Under the pieces are notes generated by a model. That model saw only the letters and a program-made list of their open reading frames with translations. It searched no databases and had not been told where the DNA came from. 64,000 nt of DNA from NCBI RefSeq assembly GCF_023073335.1, contig NZ_JADPJG010000003.1:37789-101788 (forward strand), read 5' to 3'. Source of the DNA: Bradyrhizobium sp. 21. Its GTDB lineage: Bacteria > Pseudomonadota > Alphaproteobacteria > Rhizobiales > Xanthobacteraceae. Positions 16,058 through 24,542 of this stretch are shown in pieces; within the stretch, counting starts at the first letter, position 1; every line of letters starts with the position of its first letter. The translations under genes were made by a program, and so were the position numbers.

Positions 16058-17239
16058 TCAACCGCGAACCACTTCCACCAGCGGCCGCGCCGTGCTGCTC
16101 GCGACCTTCGCCGCGGCGCTCTGGATGAAGCCGCCGCCGAGCACGCGGGCCTGGCCGGAGGGCGCGTCGTAGAACACGCAGGCCTGGCCGGGCGAGACGC
16201 CCTCTTCGCCGGCGACGAGCTCGACCTCGTAGTGGCCGCCTTCGCCGCGCAGCCAGGCGGGCTGGGGCGCGCGGGTTGAGCGCACGCGCACGAACATTTC
16301 GAGGCCATTGCCGATGGCGCGGTCGATGTCGCCGCTCCCGATCCAGTTGACGTCGCGCAGCACGATGCGATGCATCTTCAAGGCCTCGCGCGGGCCGACG
16401 ACGACGCGGCGGTTGGCGGCCTCCAGCCGCACCACGAACAGCGGCGCGGCGGCTGCAATGCCGAGGCCGCGGCGCTGGCCGATGGTGAAATTGGCGATGC
16501 CGTTGTGCCGGCCGAGCACGCGTCCGGCGAGATCGACGATGTCGCCGGGGTCCATCGCGTTCGGCCGCAGGCGGGTGATGATGTCGGTGTAGCGGCCCGT
16601 CGGCACGAAGCAGATATCCTGGCTGTCGTGCTTGTCGGCGACCGCGAGGCCAAAGCGGCGAGCGAGCTCGCGGGTCTCGGGCTTGGTCATGTCGCCGAGC
16701 GGAAAGCGCAGGAAGTCGAGCTGCTCGCGCGTGGTCGCGAACAGGAAATAGCTCTGGTCCCGGTCGCTGTCGGCCGCGCAGACCAGCGCGCGGGAGCCGT
16801 CATTGAGCCGGCGCGAGGCGACGTAATGGCCGGTGGCGAGCGCGGTGGCGCCGAGCTCGCGCGCGGTCTTCAAGAGGTCGCGGAACTTGACCGAGCGGTT
16901 GCACTCGATGCACGGCACCGGCGTCTCGCCGAGCGCGTAGCTGTCGGCGAAGACGTCGATGACCGACTCGCGAAAGCGGTCCTCGTAATCGAGCACGTAG
17001 TGGGGAATGCCGAGCTTGGCGGCGACGTCGCGGGCGTCGTGAATGTCCTGGCCGGCGCAGCAAGCGCCCTTGCGATGGGTCGCAGCACCATGGTCGTAGA
17101 GCTGCAGCGTGATGCCGACGACGTCGTAGCCTTCCGCCTTCAAAAGCGCAGCCGTCGTCGATGAATCGACGCCGCCCGACATGGCAACGACGACCCTGGT
17201 ATCCTCAGGACGGCCTTCGAGATCCAGACTGTTGAGCAT
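16058..17239 (-). CDS. mnmA: tRNA-specific 2-thiouridylase
   Basis: 393 aa. MnmA makes 2-thiouridine at the wobble base of tRNA-Glu, -Gln and -Lys in the cytoplasm. PP-loop SGGVDSS at residues 21-27. The sulfur-handling cysteines are Cys110 in PVPCIECN and Cys210 in [21 protein letters not shown] and the GQRRGLG segment are also characteristic, and the C-terminal beta-barrel domain ends with PGQACVFY. Length is slightly above typical (about 360-390). Confidence 0.95.
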   Translation of the reverse strand: MLNSLDLEGRPEDTRVVVAMSGGVDSSTTAALLKAEGYDVVGITLQLYDHGAATHRKGACCAGQDIHDARDVAAKLGIPHYVLDYEDRFRESVIDVFADSYALGETPVPCIECNRSVKFRDLLKTARELGATALATGHYVASRRLNDGSRALVCAADSDRDQSYFLFATTREQLDFLRFPLGDMTKPETRELARRFGLAVADKHDSQDICFVPTGRYTDIITRLRPNAMDPGDIVDLAGRVLGRHNGIANFTIGQRRGLGIAAAAPLFVVRLEAANRRVVVGPREALKMHRIVLRDVNWIGSGDIDRAIGNGLEMFVRVRSTRAPQPAWLRGEGGHYEVELVAGEEGVSPGQACVFYDAPSGQARVLGGGFIQSAAAKVASSTARPLVEVVRG

Positions 17240-17584
17240 GGGCCTTAAAGCGTTGTGACGGCGGCGTGGGGCGATCCGCTGGGTGCTTCCGGCGGGACAT
17301 CGGCGATTCCCGGGACCTGAGAGTTCCCGAAGAGCGCGGCTTGCCCGGTCGAAAGCGGCTGAGAGCTGTCTCTTTAATATAGGCGGCCTAGCGGTGAAGC
17401 AATCACGGGCTGCCAGGTTAGGGCAATTCTTGCCGGGGAGGCAGAAATGGCGGGGGGTTGAAAGGCCTCGGGGCGGCCGCTCCGATTCTTCAAGATATTG
17501 ATTTTGTTATATAAAACACCTGTTGGCGAGGCTGGCCCGCTCCTTGCTACCTCTTCTACCGAAGATGTTGTGAAGGGGTTGCCT
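17240..17584. other. Intergenic region before fliK
   Basis: 345 bp between divergent mnmA and fliK. It should hold the mnmA promoter on the left and the sigma-54-type site on the right (17533-17549). An inverted pair near 17310-17335 (CCCGGGACCTGAGAGTTCCCG) could be a small hairpin. No gene is seen. Confidence 0.5.
17533..17549 (+). promoter_or_regulatory. Predicted sigma-54 (RpoN) promoter for fliK
   Basis: TGGCCCG-CTCC-TTGCT matches the -24/-12 consensus with the exact GG-N10-GC spacing (GG at 17534-17535, GC at 17546-17547). It lies about 38 bp upstream of the favoured GTG start of fliK. FlbD, a sigma-54 activator of flagellar genes, is encoded in the same block. Confidence 0.55.
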
Positions 17585-19210
17585 GTGGTCGGTCGTACGT
17601 CAGATGTAGTGGCAAGCGTGCAGGTTCCCAGCGCGCAGCAAAAGCCTGCCCGCTCGCAAGCCCCGAAAGACAGCTCCGCCAACGATTCCTTCGGCTCGCT
17701 GGTCGACAGCAACACCCAGGCCATCGGCGACAGCGCGACGTCCGCCGTGCAGGACAGCCCGCGCCGGACCGATTCGTCGTCCTCCGCTTCGGACAGGAGC
17801 TCGCGCGATCATTCGGCGACCGACCGGCCCTCGCAGAGCAAGGCCGGCGACAACACCGACAATCCCGCGCCCGCCAAAAACGACAGCAAGAACGACAGCA
17901 CGAGCGACACGACGGCCGATCCGGCCAAGCCCACCAAGACCAAGGACAAGTCTGAGACCTCCGACGCCAAATCGGCGGACAAGTCCGACGAGACCAAGGG
18001 GGACAAGACCGACGGCACTGATGGCCTCGCCGTCGCCGTCGATGCCGCGGCAACCGCGCAGATTGACGCGACGCAGACGGCCGTGCCCGATCCCAATGCA
18101 ATCGTGGTGGCCGCGCCGGTCGTGCCGCTCGATCCGAACGCGGCCGCGACCCAGGCCGCCAGCTCCGCCTCCTCGCCGCTGACGATCGCCGCCGCCGGCA
18201 TCGCCGCCAGCGCCTCCATTGCGGCGCAGATCCAGGGCGCCAAGACCGATACCGCGACGCCGGGAGACAAGAGCGCGAAGATCGCGGGCGCCAAGGTCGA
18301 TGCCGCCACCTCGGCGACGCTGGCCGATGCCGCCACCGGGACAACCGACGCGACCGCGACCGACGCGAAGAGCAATGGCGGCCTGATCGCCCCCGTCGAC
18401 CAGGGCACGCCAAAACCCTCGTTCAAGGCCGTCGCTACCGCGCAAGGCGAGAGCGACGTCTCCAATATCGGCCAGGACGCAGGCAAGGCCAACGCCGCGC
18501 AGACCCCGCCGACGGCCGCCAACGCCGCCACGCATCCGCACACAACGAAGCCGGAAGCCGATGCCAGCACCATCGATGCGAAGGCCGGCGCACCAGACCG
18601 CTCCGCCGACGCGACGGCTTCAGCCACGCCTGCGCACGCCCATGCGGGCGCGGAGGCCGCCGTCCCCACCACCGACACCAGCGCGCAGGCCGCCTCCGCG
18701 ATCCAGGCGCCAATCACCAATACGACCTCGGCTGCGACCGCATCGACCGCGACGCTGACCGCGACCGCCGCGACCAATACGGCCATTCCGATCAGCGGCG
18801 TGCCGATCGAGATCGCCGCCGCCGCGCGTTCCGGAAAAACCCGGTTCGACATCAGCCTCGATCCGCTCGACCTCGGCCGCATCGACGTCCGCATCAATGT
18901 CGACCGCAACGGCCAGGTCACCTCGCATCTCACCGTCGAGAAGCCGGAGACGCTGCAGATGCTGCGGCAGGACGCGCCGCAATTGCAGCGCGCGCTCGAC
19001 GATGCCGGCCTCAAGACCGGCAGCAACGGGCTGTCCTTCAGCCTGCGCGACCAGAATTCGTCGGGCCAGAATTCCGGCCAGAACAACGACAATGGCAGCA
19101 ATGCCCGCCGGCTGATCATCAGCGACGAGGACGCAGTTCCCGCCGCGCCCGTCGGGCGCAGCTACGGCCGCATGCTCGGATCGAGCAGCGGCGTCGATAT
19201 CAGAGTGTGA
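17585..19210 (+). CDS. fliK: Flagellar hook-length control protein FliK
   Basis: 541 aa from GTG 17585, preceded by AAGGGG at 6-bp spacing. The frame stays open to a TTG at 17498, but that would place the predicted sigma-54 promoter inside the gene. The first ~400 residues are low-complexity Ala/Thr/Asp/Lys-rich, as expected of a secreted ruler. The conserved C-terminal hook-control domain includes LDPLDLGRIDVRI, SHLTVEKPETLQMLRQD and LQRALDDAGL, followed by a Gln/Asn-rich end. FliK measures the hook and switches the export gate to filament substrates. flgD follows 13 bp later. Confidence 0.88.
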   Translation: MVGRTSDVVASVQVPSAQQKPARSQAPKDSSANDSFGSLVDSNTQAIGDSATSAVQDSPRRTDSSSSASDRSSRDHSATDRPSQSKAGDNTDNPAPAKNDSKNDSTSDTTADPAKPTKTKDKSETSDAKSADKSDETKGDKTDGTDGLAVAVDAAATAQIDATQTAVPDPNAIVVAAPVVPLDPNAAATQAASSASSPLTIAAAGIAASASIAAQIQGAKTDTATPGDKSAKIAGAKVDAATSATLADAATGTTDATATDAKSNGGLIAPVDQGTPKPSFKAVATAQGESDVSNIGQDAGKANAAQTPPTAANAATHPHTTKPEADASTIDAKAGAPDRSADATASATPAHAHAGAEAAVPTTDTSAQAASAIQAPITNTTSAATASTATLTATAATNTAIPISGVPIEIAAAARSGKTRFDISLDPLDLGRIDVRINVDRNGQVTSHLTVEKPETLQMLRQDAPQLQRALDDAGLKTGSNGLSFSLRDQNSSGQNSGQNNDNGSNARRLIISDEDAVPAAPVGRSYGRMLGSSSGVDIRV

Positions 19211-19223
19211 GGAGTATTCGAAC

Positions 19224-19934
19224 ATGACCACCACGAATGCCGCCACCGCCCCGTCCGTCGTCTCGGGCACGACCGACCTGCCGAAATCCTCCTCGTCGAA
19301 CACGAGCCTGGGCTCGAGCACCGGCGCGACGCTGGCCGGCAACTTCCAGACCTTCCTGACGCTGCTGACGACGCAGCTGCAGAACCAGAACCCGCTCGAT
19401 CCGCTCGACACCAACCAGTTCACGCAGCAGCTGGTGCAGTTCGCCGGCGTCGAGCAGCAGCTCAAGACCAACGATTCGCTGTCCCAGCTCGTCACCCTGC
19501 AACAGACCACGCAGGCGACCCAGGCGCTCGGCTTCGTCGGCAAGACCGCCCTGGTCGACGGCACGACCGGGACCATGACGAATTCGTCGGCGACCTGGCA
19601 TCTCAACGTGCCGAGCGACGCCACCGTCGACATCACCATCGCCAATGCCAGCGGCCAGACCGTGTTCACCGGCAAATATACCGCCGGCGCCGGCACCGAC
19701 GTTCCGTTCACCTGGAACGGCCAGGGCAACGACGGCACGCAATGGCCCGACGGCAAGTACACGATCTCGGCCACGGGCAAGGACGTCGCCAACAACAATG
19801 TCGGCATCGCCGCGCAGGTGCAGGGCACGGTATCGTCCGTCGACCTGACCCAGTCGCCGCCGCTGCTCACCATCGACGGCGCCAGCTATACGATGAGCCA
19901 GGTCAAGAGCATCATCGCCACCGCCAGCAATTAA
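19224..19934 (+). CDS. flgD: Flagellar hook assembly (cap) protein FlgD
   Basis: 236 aa. The N-terminal secretion and capping region holds the family signature FLTLLTTQLQNQNPLDPLDTNQF (about residues 43-65, interrupted by variable positions) and QLVQFAGVEQQ. The C-terminal part has the FlgD Ig/tudor-like fold, with FTWNGQGNDGTQWPDGKYT near 158. FlgD caps the growing hook outside the cell. It is 13 bp downstream of fliK, so co-transcribed. A dispersed repeat follows. Confidence 0.95.
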   Translation: MTTTNAATAPSVVSGTTDLPKSSSSNTSLGSSTGATLAGNFQTFLTLLTTQLQNQNPLDPLDTNQFTQQLVQFAGVEQQLKTNDSLSQLVTLQQTTQATQALGFVGKTALVDGTTGTMTNSSATWHLNVPSDATVDITIANASGQTVFTGKYTAGAGTDVPFTWNGQGNDGTQWPDGKYTISATGKDVANNNVGIAAQVQGTVSSVDLTQSPPLLTIDGASYTMSQVKSIIATASN

Positions 19935-19961
19935 AGGCGGCGCGCGATCCACACATTCCGT

Positions 19962-20082
19962 GTCGTCCTGGCGAAAGCCAAGACCCATAGCCACCGAAAG
20001 TCGTTTTGGCGCGAGGAAGTAACCCCGAGTCTTCGCCAAACTTCGCGCTGGGGTAATGGGTCCTGGCTTTCGCCAGGACGAC
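19962..20082. repeat. Inverted repeat, GTCGTCCTGGCGAAAGCC family (copy 1)
   Basis: Left arm GTCGTCCTGGCGAAAGCC and right arm GGCTTTCGCCAGGACGAC enclose about 85 bp. It lies between flgD and sciP. A second copy is at 26026-26150, beyond the other end of the flagellar block. The arms could form a stable RNA hairpin. Confidence 0.85.
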
Positions 20083-20304
20083 GTTGAGAGGCTTGGCGAC
20101 ACCCCCGCAGGCCTTGTTCGTTAGTAATGTATTTACGAACACCCCCCTCGGCCGGCCTGGACGCCCCGTCCCGCCGGTCGAGACGGCTGCGTTCCAGCCA
20201 TTTTCAACGAGAATTGTATTGAAGCCTTAGGCTTAGCGGATTTTTAAGCCGGCACGCGTAGGGTTCCTGAGTGAGTTCAGTGGTTGAGAGTTTGTGAGTA
20301 CGCC

Positions 20305-20580
20305 ATGACAGAACCCCATCGCCCGAGGGTAAAATACGTCATCGGGCCGGACGGTAGTCCGTTGACGATTGCGGATCTGCCTGCACCCGGCACCAAACGC
20401 TGGGTCATCCGCCGCAAGGCCGAGGTCGTCGCCGCAGTTCGTGGCGGACTTCTCTCCCTCGAGGAGGCCTGTAGCCGTTATACCCTGACGGTTGACGAAT
20501 TCCTCTCCTGGCAGTTTTCGATCGACCAGCATGGTCTGGCGGGACTTCGCACCACCCGTATCCAGCAATATCGCCAGTAG
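20305..20580 (+). CDS. sciP: CtrA inhibitor SciP (DUF1153 family)
   Basis: 91 aa from ATG 20305. An upstream in-frame extension to 20284 has no ribosome site. The core VKYVIGPDGSPLTIADLP, TKRWVIRRKAEVVAAVRGGLL and SLEEACSRYTLTVDEFLSWQ are hallmarks of SciP. In Caulobacter it binds the master regulator CtrA and blocks recruitment of RNA polymerase at flagellar and cell-cycle promoters. It sits directly upstream of fliF and ends in a strong terminator, so it is its own unit. Confidence 0.92.
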   Translation: MTEPHRPRVKYVIGPDGSPLTIADLPAPGTKRWVIRRKAEVVAAVRGGLLSLEEACSRYTLTVDEFLSWQFSIDQHGLAGLRTTRIQQYRQ

Positions 20581-20611
20581 GCAATCCGGAAATCTGCGGC
20601 TTTTGACGAAA

Positions 20612-20643
20612 ATCGGCCTCGCCCCGCGAGGCCGATTTTTTTC
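20612..20643 (+). terminator. Rho-independent terminator after sciP
   Basis: Perfect stem ATCGGCCTCG / CGAGGCCGAT with a CCCCG loop followed by a run of T residues. It insulates the fliF operon from sciP transcription. Confidence 0.92.
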
Positions 20644-20677
20644 ATGTTTGGTTTTGGCGCGACTTTTGTCCCAGCTC

Positions 20678-20695
20678 TTAACCTTCGTTAACCAT
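20678..20695. promoter_or_regulatory. CtrA-like box upstream of fliF
   Basis: TTAA-N6-TTAA followed by CCAT (TTAACC, then TTAACCAT), 78 bp before the fliF start. CtrA sites in Caulobacter are TTAA-N7-TTAA or the TTAACCAT octamer, and fliF is a CtrA target there. The spacer is one base short, so this is a candidate only. Confidence 0.5.
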
Positions 20696-20772
20696 ATCGA
20701 AACCATCACCTAGGCAATAATTGCCCAGTCGGCCTTTCCTGTGAAAGCAGCCGAATCTCTCGGGGCGGTTGC

Positions 20773-22386
20773 TTGCAAGGTCTTGCGGACTTTCTGAAGG
20801 GTATCGGAGCCGCCCGGTTCGGGGCGATGATCGCGGTCACCGCCGCGCTCGTCGGCTTCTTCGCGTTCGTCATCATGCGCGTCACCACGCCGCAGATGAC
20901 GACGCTGTTCACCGACCTCAGCGTCGAGGATTCCTCGGGCATCATCAAGGACCTGGAGCGCCAGGGCATCCAGTTCGAGCTGCGCAACGAGGGCACCATC
21001 ATCATGGTGCCCAAGGACAAGGTCACCCGCCTGCGGATGAAGCTCGCCGAGGGCGGCCTGCCCAAGGGCGGCGGCGTCGGCTACGAGGTGTTCGACAAGT
21101 CGGACGCACTCGGCACCACCTCTTTCGTCCAGAACATCAACCACCTGCGCGCGCTGGAAGGCGAGCTCGCCCGCACCATCCGCGCCATCGACCGCATCCA
21201 GGCCGCCCGCGTCCATCTGGTGCTGCCCGAGCGCCCGCTGTTCTCGCGCGAGGCGCCGGAGCCGTCGGCCTCGATCGTGGTCCGGGTCCGCGGCGCGCTC
21301 GAAGCCCAGCAGATCCGCGCCATCCGCCACCTCGTCGCCTCTGCCGTCAACGGGCTGAAGCCGCAGCGGGTCTCGATCGTCGACGAGGCCGGCCAGCTCC
21401 TGGCCGACGGCGCCGCGAACGATCCGGAGCAGGCCGTCGGCGACGAGCGCCGCACCGCCTTCGAGAAACGGATGCGCAAGCAGGTCGAGGACATCGTCTC
21501 CTCCGTGGTGGGGACGGGGCGCGCGCGGGTCCAGCTCTCCGCCGATTTCGACTTCAACAAGATCACCCAGACCTCGGACAAGTTCGATCCCGAAGGCCGC
21601 GTGCTGCGCTCGAGCCAGACCCGTGAAGAGCAGAGCATGACCGCCGACAACAACGGCCAGGTCACCGTCAACAACGAGTTGCCGGGCAACCAGCAGAACA
21701 GCGGCGTCGCGGCCAAGGACCAGAGCAAAAAGAGCGAAGAGACCAACAATTACGAGATCTCCCGCACCACCAAGACCGAGGTGACCGAGGCCGGCCGGGT
21801 CAACCGCATCTCGGTCGCGGTGCTGGTCGACGGCATCTACACAAAGAACGACAAGGGCGAGCTCGCCTACACCGACCGCACCAAGGAGCAGCTCGACCGC
21901 ATCGCCACGGTGGTGCGCTCGGCGATCGGCTTCGACCAGAAGCGCGGCGACCAGGTCGAGGTCGTCAATTTGCGCTTTGCCGATGCCCCCTCCACCACCC
22001 CGATCGCCGAGCCAAGCGGCTTCCTCGGCATGCTGCAGTTCACCAAGGACGACGTCATGTACTTCGTCGAGCTCGGCGTGATGATGCTGCTCGGCCTGAT
22101 CGTGCTGTTCCTGGTGATCCGCCCGCTGGTCAAGCGCATCCTGGCATCCGACGAAGTCGCCGCCGCCATCTCCGGCGTCCTCTCCGGCCCCGCCGATTCC
22201 GACGAAGCCTCGCCGGCCGCCGGCCAGGCGCTGCTCCCGAGCGGCGCCGCCAGCGCGATCGACGTCGCCACCATCCAGGGCCAGGTCCATGCCCAGTCCG
22301 TTCATCGCGTCGGCGAACTCGCCGAACGCAACCCCAACGAAACCGTCGCCATCATCCGCCAGTGGCTGACCGAACCATCCAAATAA
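20773..22386 (+). CDS. fliF: Flagellar MS-ring protein FliF
   Basis: 537 aa from a TTG start (GLADFLKGIGAARFGAM follows). Membrane helices at about residues 17-38 and 433-455 bracket the large periplasmic ring-building region (YscJ/FliF modules with GTIIMVPKDKVTRLRMKLA and ARVHLVLPERPLFSRE). The C-terminal cytoplasmic tail (VIIRQWL near the end) binds FliG. FliF is the first structure of the flagellum, in the inner membrane. It starts the fliF-fliG-fliH-fliN-flbD operon. Confidence 0.96.
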   Translation: MQGLADFLKGIGAARFGAMIAVTAALVGFFAFVIMRVTTPQMTTLFTDLSVEDSSGIIKDLERQGIQFELRNEGTIIMVPKDKVTRLRMKLAEGGLPKGGGVGYEVFDKSDALGTTSFVQNINHLRALEGELARTIRAIDRIQAARVHLVLPERPLFSREAPEPSASIVVRVRGALEAQQIRAIRHLVASAVNGLKPQRVSIVDEAGQLLADGAANDPEQAVGDERRTAFEKRMRKQVEDIVSSVVGTGRARVQLSADFDFNKITQTSDKFDPEGRVLRSSQTREEQSMTADNNGQVTVNNELPGNQQNSGVAAKDQSKKSEETNNYEISRTTKTEVTEAGRVNRISVAVLVDGIYTKNDKGELAYTDRTKEQLDRIATVVRSAIGFDQKRGDQVEVVNLRFADAPSTTPIAEPSGFLGMLQFTKDDVMYFVELGVMMLLGLIVLFLVIRPLVKRILASDEVAAAISGVLSGPADSDEASPAAGQALLPSGAASAIDVATIQGQVHAQSVHRVGELAERNPNETVAIIRQWLTEPSK

Positions 22387-22418
22387 CCCGCGTCAAGTGA
22401 ATCAAGAAGTGACCTGAC

Positions 22419-23516
22419 ATGGCCGCCAATCTGCAAAACGCCAATTCCAACGACATCACCAGCGTGATCTCCACGCTCGGTCAGCGTGCCGGCAGCCGTG
22501 CGGCAAGCGGCGCCAAGGCCGAAGCGGTGGCGGGGCCGAAGCGCGCCGCGATCCTGATGCTGGCGCTCGGCGAGCAATATGGCGGCAAGATCTGGCAGTT
22601 ACTCGACGACGACGAGGTGCGCCAGCTCTCGCTGGAAATGTCGACGCTCGGCACCGTCGAGGTCGACACGGTGGAGGACATGCTGCTCGAATTCGTCTCG
22701 CGGATGTCGGCCTCCGGCGCGCTGATGGGCAATTTCGACGCCACCGAGCGGCTGCTCCAGCAATATCTGGCGCCCGAGCGCGTCAACGGCATCATGGACG
22801 AAATCCGCGGCCCCGCGGGGCGCAACATGTGGGAGAAGCTCTCCAACGTGCAGGAAGAGGTGCTGGCCAACTACCTCAAGAACGAATATCCGCAGACCAT
22901 CGCGGTGGTGCTGTCGAAGCTGAAGTCGGAGCACGCCGCGCGCGTGCTCGGCATCTTCCCCGAGGATCTCGCGCTCGACGTCGTCAACCGCATGCTGAAG
23001 ATGGAGGCGGTGCAGAAGGAGGTGATCGAGAGCGTGGAGAAGACACTGCGCACCGAATTCATGTCCAATTTGTCGCAGACCCGCCGCCGCGACGCCCACG
23101 AGGTGATGGCGGAAATCTTCAACAATTTCGACCGCCAGACCGAAACCCGCTTCATCACCTCGCTGGAAGAGGACAACCGCGAATCGGCCGAGCGCATCAA
23201 GGCGCTGATGTTCACCTTCGACGACCTCGTGAAGCTGGATTCCGGCTCCGCCCAGACTTTGATGCGCAACGTCGACAAGGACAAGCTCGGCGTCGCGCTC
23301 AAGAGCGCCAACGAGGACGTCCGCAACTTCTTCTTCGGCAACATGTCCTCGCGTGCGGCCAAAATGCTCCAGGACGACATGGCCGCGATGGGTCCGGTGC
23401 GCCTGCGCGACGTCGACGAGGCCCAGGCGCTGCTGGTCAACCTCGCCAAGGATTTGGCCGCCAAGGGCGAGATCATGCTGACCAAGAACCGCGCCGACGA
23501 CGAGCTGGTGTATTGA
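22419..23516 (+). CDS. fliG: Flagellar motor switch protein FliG
   Basis: 365 aa. The N-terminal domain ([18 protein letters not shown] near residue 42) docks on FliF. The middle domain has the [22 protein letters not shown] stretch. The C-terminal torque domain carries the conserved charged ridge in the [22 protein letters not shown] region and ends with LRDVDEAQ and AAKGEIML. It acts in the rotor at the cytoplasmic face. Its stop codon overlaps the fliH start (TGATG). Confidence 0.96.
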   Translation: MAANLQNANSNDITSVISTLGQRAGSRAASGAKAEAVAGPKRAAILMLALGEQYGGKIWQLLDDDEVRQLSLEMSTLGTVEVDTVEDMLLEFVSRMSASGALMGNFDATERLLQQYLAPERVNGIMDEIRGPAGRNMWEKLSNVQEEVLANYLKNEYPQTIAVVLSKLKSEHAARVLGIFPEDLALDVVNRMLKMEAVQKEVIESVEKTLRTEFMSNLSQTRRRDAHEVMAEIFNNFDRQTETRFITSLEEDNRESAERIKALMFTFDDLVKLDSGSAQTLMRNVDKDKLGVALKSANEDVRNFFFGNMSSRAAKMLQDDMAAMGPVRLRDVDEAQALLVNLAKDLAAKGEIMLTKNRADDELVY

Positions 23517-24136
23517 TGGCCGCTCCGGCAAAATTCCTGTTTGATAACGACTTCGCCGCGCCCGATCGGACGCGCGAGAAGGCCGCGACTGCGGCCGAAA
23601 TCGCCCAGAAGGTCGCGGAAGCCGAGGCGCGCGCCTATCAGGACGGCTTTGCCGCCGGCCAGCGCGAGGCCAAGGCCGAGAGCGACCGTCGCGTCGCGCT
23701 CGCCATGGAAGAGATCAATATCGGCATCCGGGGCATCGCCTCGGGCATCGGCAACATCGAAACCAAGATGGAGACCGAGGCTGTCGACGTCGCGGTCGCG
23801 GTCGCGCGCAAGCTGTGCGCCGATCTGGTCGCCGCCGAGCCACTCGGCGAGATCGTCGCGCTGGTCAAGGACTGCTTCTCGCATCTGGTCGCGACGCCGC
23901 ATCTCGTCGTCCGCATCAACGACGCGCTCTACGACGCCGCGCGCGAGAACATCGAGCGGCTGGCCAAGCAGAGCGGCTTCGAAGGCCGGCTGGTGATTCT
24001 GGCCGAGCCCGACATTGCCACCGGCGACTGCCGGATCGAATGGGCCGATGGCGGCGTCGTGCTGGAGCGCGGCGCCATCGTGGCCAAGATCGACGAAATG
24101 GTCGGACGCTATGTTGCGTCCCGCAGGGGGAATTAA
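23516..24136 (+). CDS. fliH: Flagellar export ATPase regulator FliH
   Basis: 206 aa from the ATG that overlaps the fliG stop. The N-terminal half is an Ala/Glu-rich helix (KVAEAEARAYQDGFAAGQRE) and the C-terminal half is a FliH/YscL-type domain (VAVARKLCADLV; ATGDCRIEWADGGVVLERG). FliH is a stator-like partner of the FliI export ATPase. A longer frame open upstream within fliG was rejected. fliN follows after 3 bp. Confidence 0.9.
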   Translation: MAAPAKFLFDNDFAAPDRTREKAATAAEIAQKVAEAEARAYQDGFAAGQREAKAESDRRVALAMEEINIGIRGIASGIGNIETKMETEAVDVAVAVARKLCADLVAAEPLGEIVALVKDCFSHLVATPHLVVRINDALYDAARENIERLAKQSGFEGRLVILAEPDIATGDCRIEWADGGVVLERGAIVAKIDEMVGRYVASRRGN

Positions 24137-24139
24137 GCC

Positions 24140-24490
24140 ATGAGCGACACCGACGGACAGGTCCCGCTGCCCGATCTCAACGGCCCGATGCCGCTTGGCG
24201 GCACCGACGTCGGCTACAACGAGGACGAATATGCGACGCGCGCCGCCGCCGACCTCGAAGCCGTGTTCGACGTGCCGGTGCAGGTCTCGGCCGTGCTCGG
24301 CCGCTCCAAGATGGACGTCAGCGAGCTGTTGAAGCTCGGGCCCGGGACCGTGCTCGAGCTCGACCGGCGCGTCGGCGAGGCCATCGACATCTACGTCAAC
24401 AACAAGCTGGTCGCCCGCGGCGAAGTCGTCCTGGTCGAGGACAAGCTCGGCGTGACCATGACCGAAATCATCAAGACCGAACGCGCTTAG
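24140..24490 (+). CDS. fliN: Flagellar motor switch protein FliN
   Basis: 116 aa. The SpoA domain occupies residues about 35-112: VFDVPVQVSAVLGRSKMDVSELLKLGPG, LDRRVGEAIDIYVNN and ARGEVVLVEDKLGV. FliN builds the lower C-ring with FliM and helps dock the export apparatus. It sits 3 bp after fliH. Confidence 0.96.
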   Translation: MSDTDGQVPLPDLNGPMPLGGTDVGYNEDEYATRAAADLEAVFDVPVQVSAVLGRSKMDVSELLKLGPGTVLELDRRVGEAIDIYVNNKLVARGEVVLVEDKLGVTMTEIIKTERA

Positions 24491-24542
24491 CGACCACAGG
24501 GAATGACGCGCGGCAGCGCGACCAGACGGACAGGAGACTGAC

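Noticed and set aside
17498..17584. Upstream TTG start of fliK
   Set aside because: Would place a perfect sigma-54 promoter within the coding region; the GTG at 17585 has a better ribosome site.
20710..22305. 531-codon open frame antisense to fliF
   Set aside because: It mirrors the high third-position GC of fliF, has Asp/Gly/Leu-biased low-quality composition and no domain; fliF is certain.
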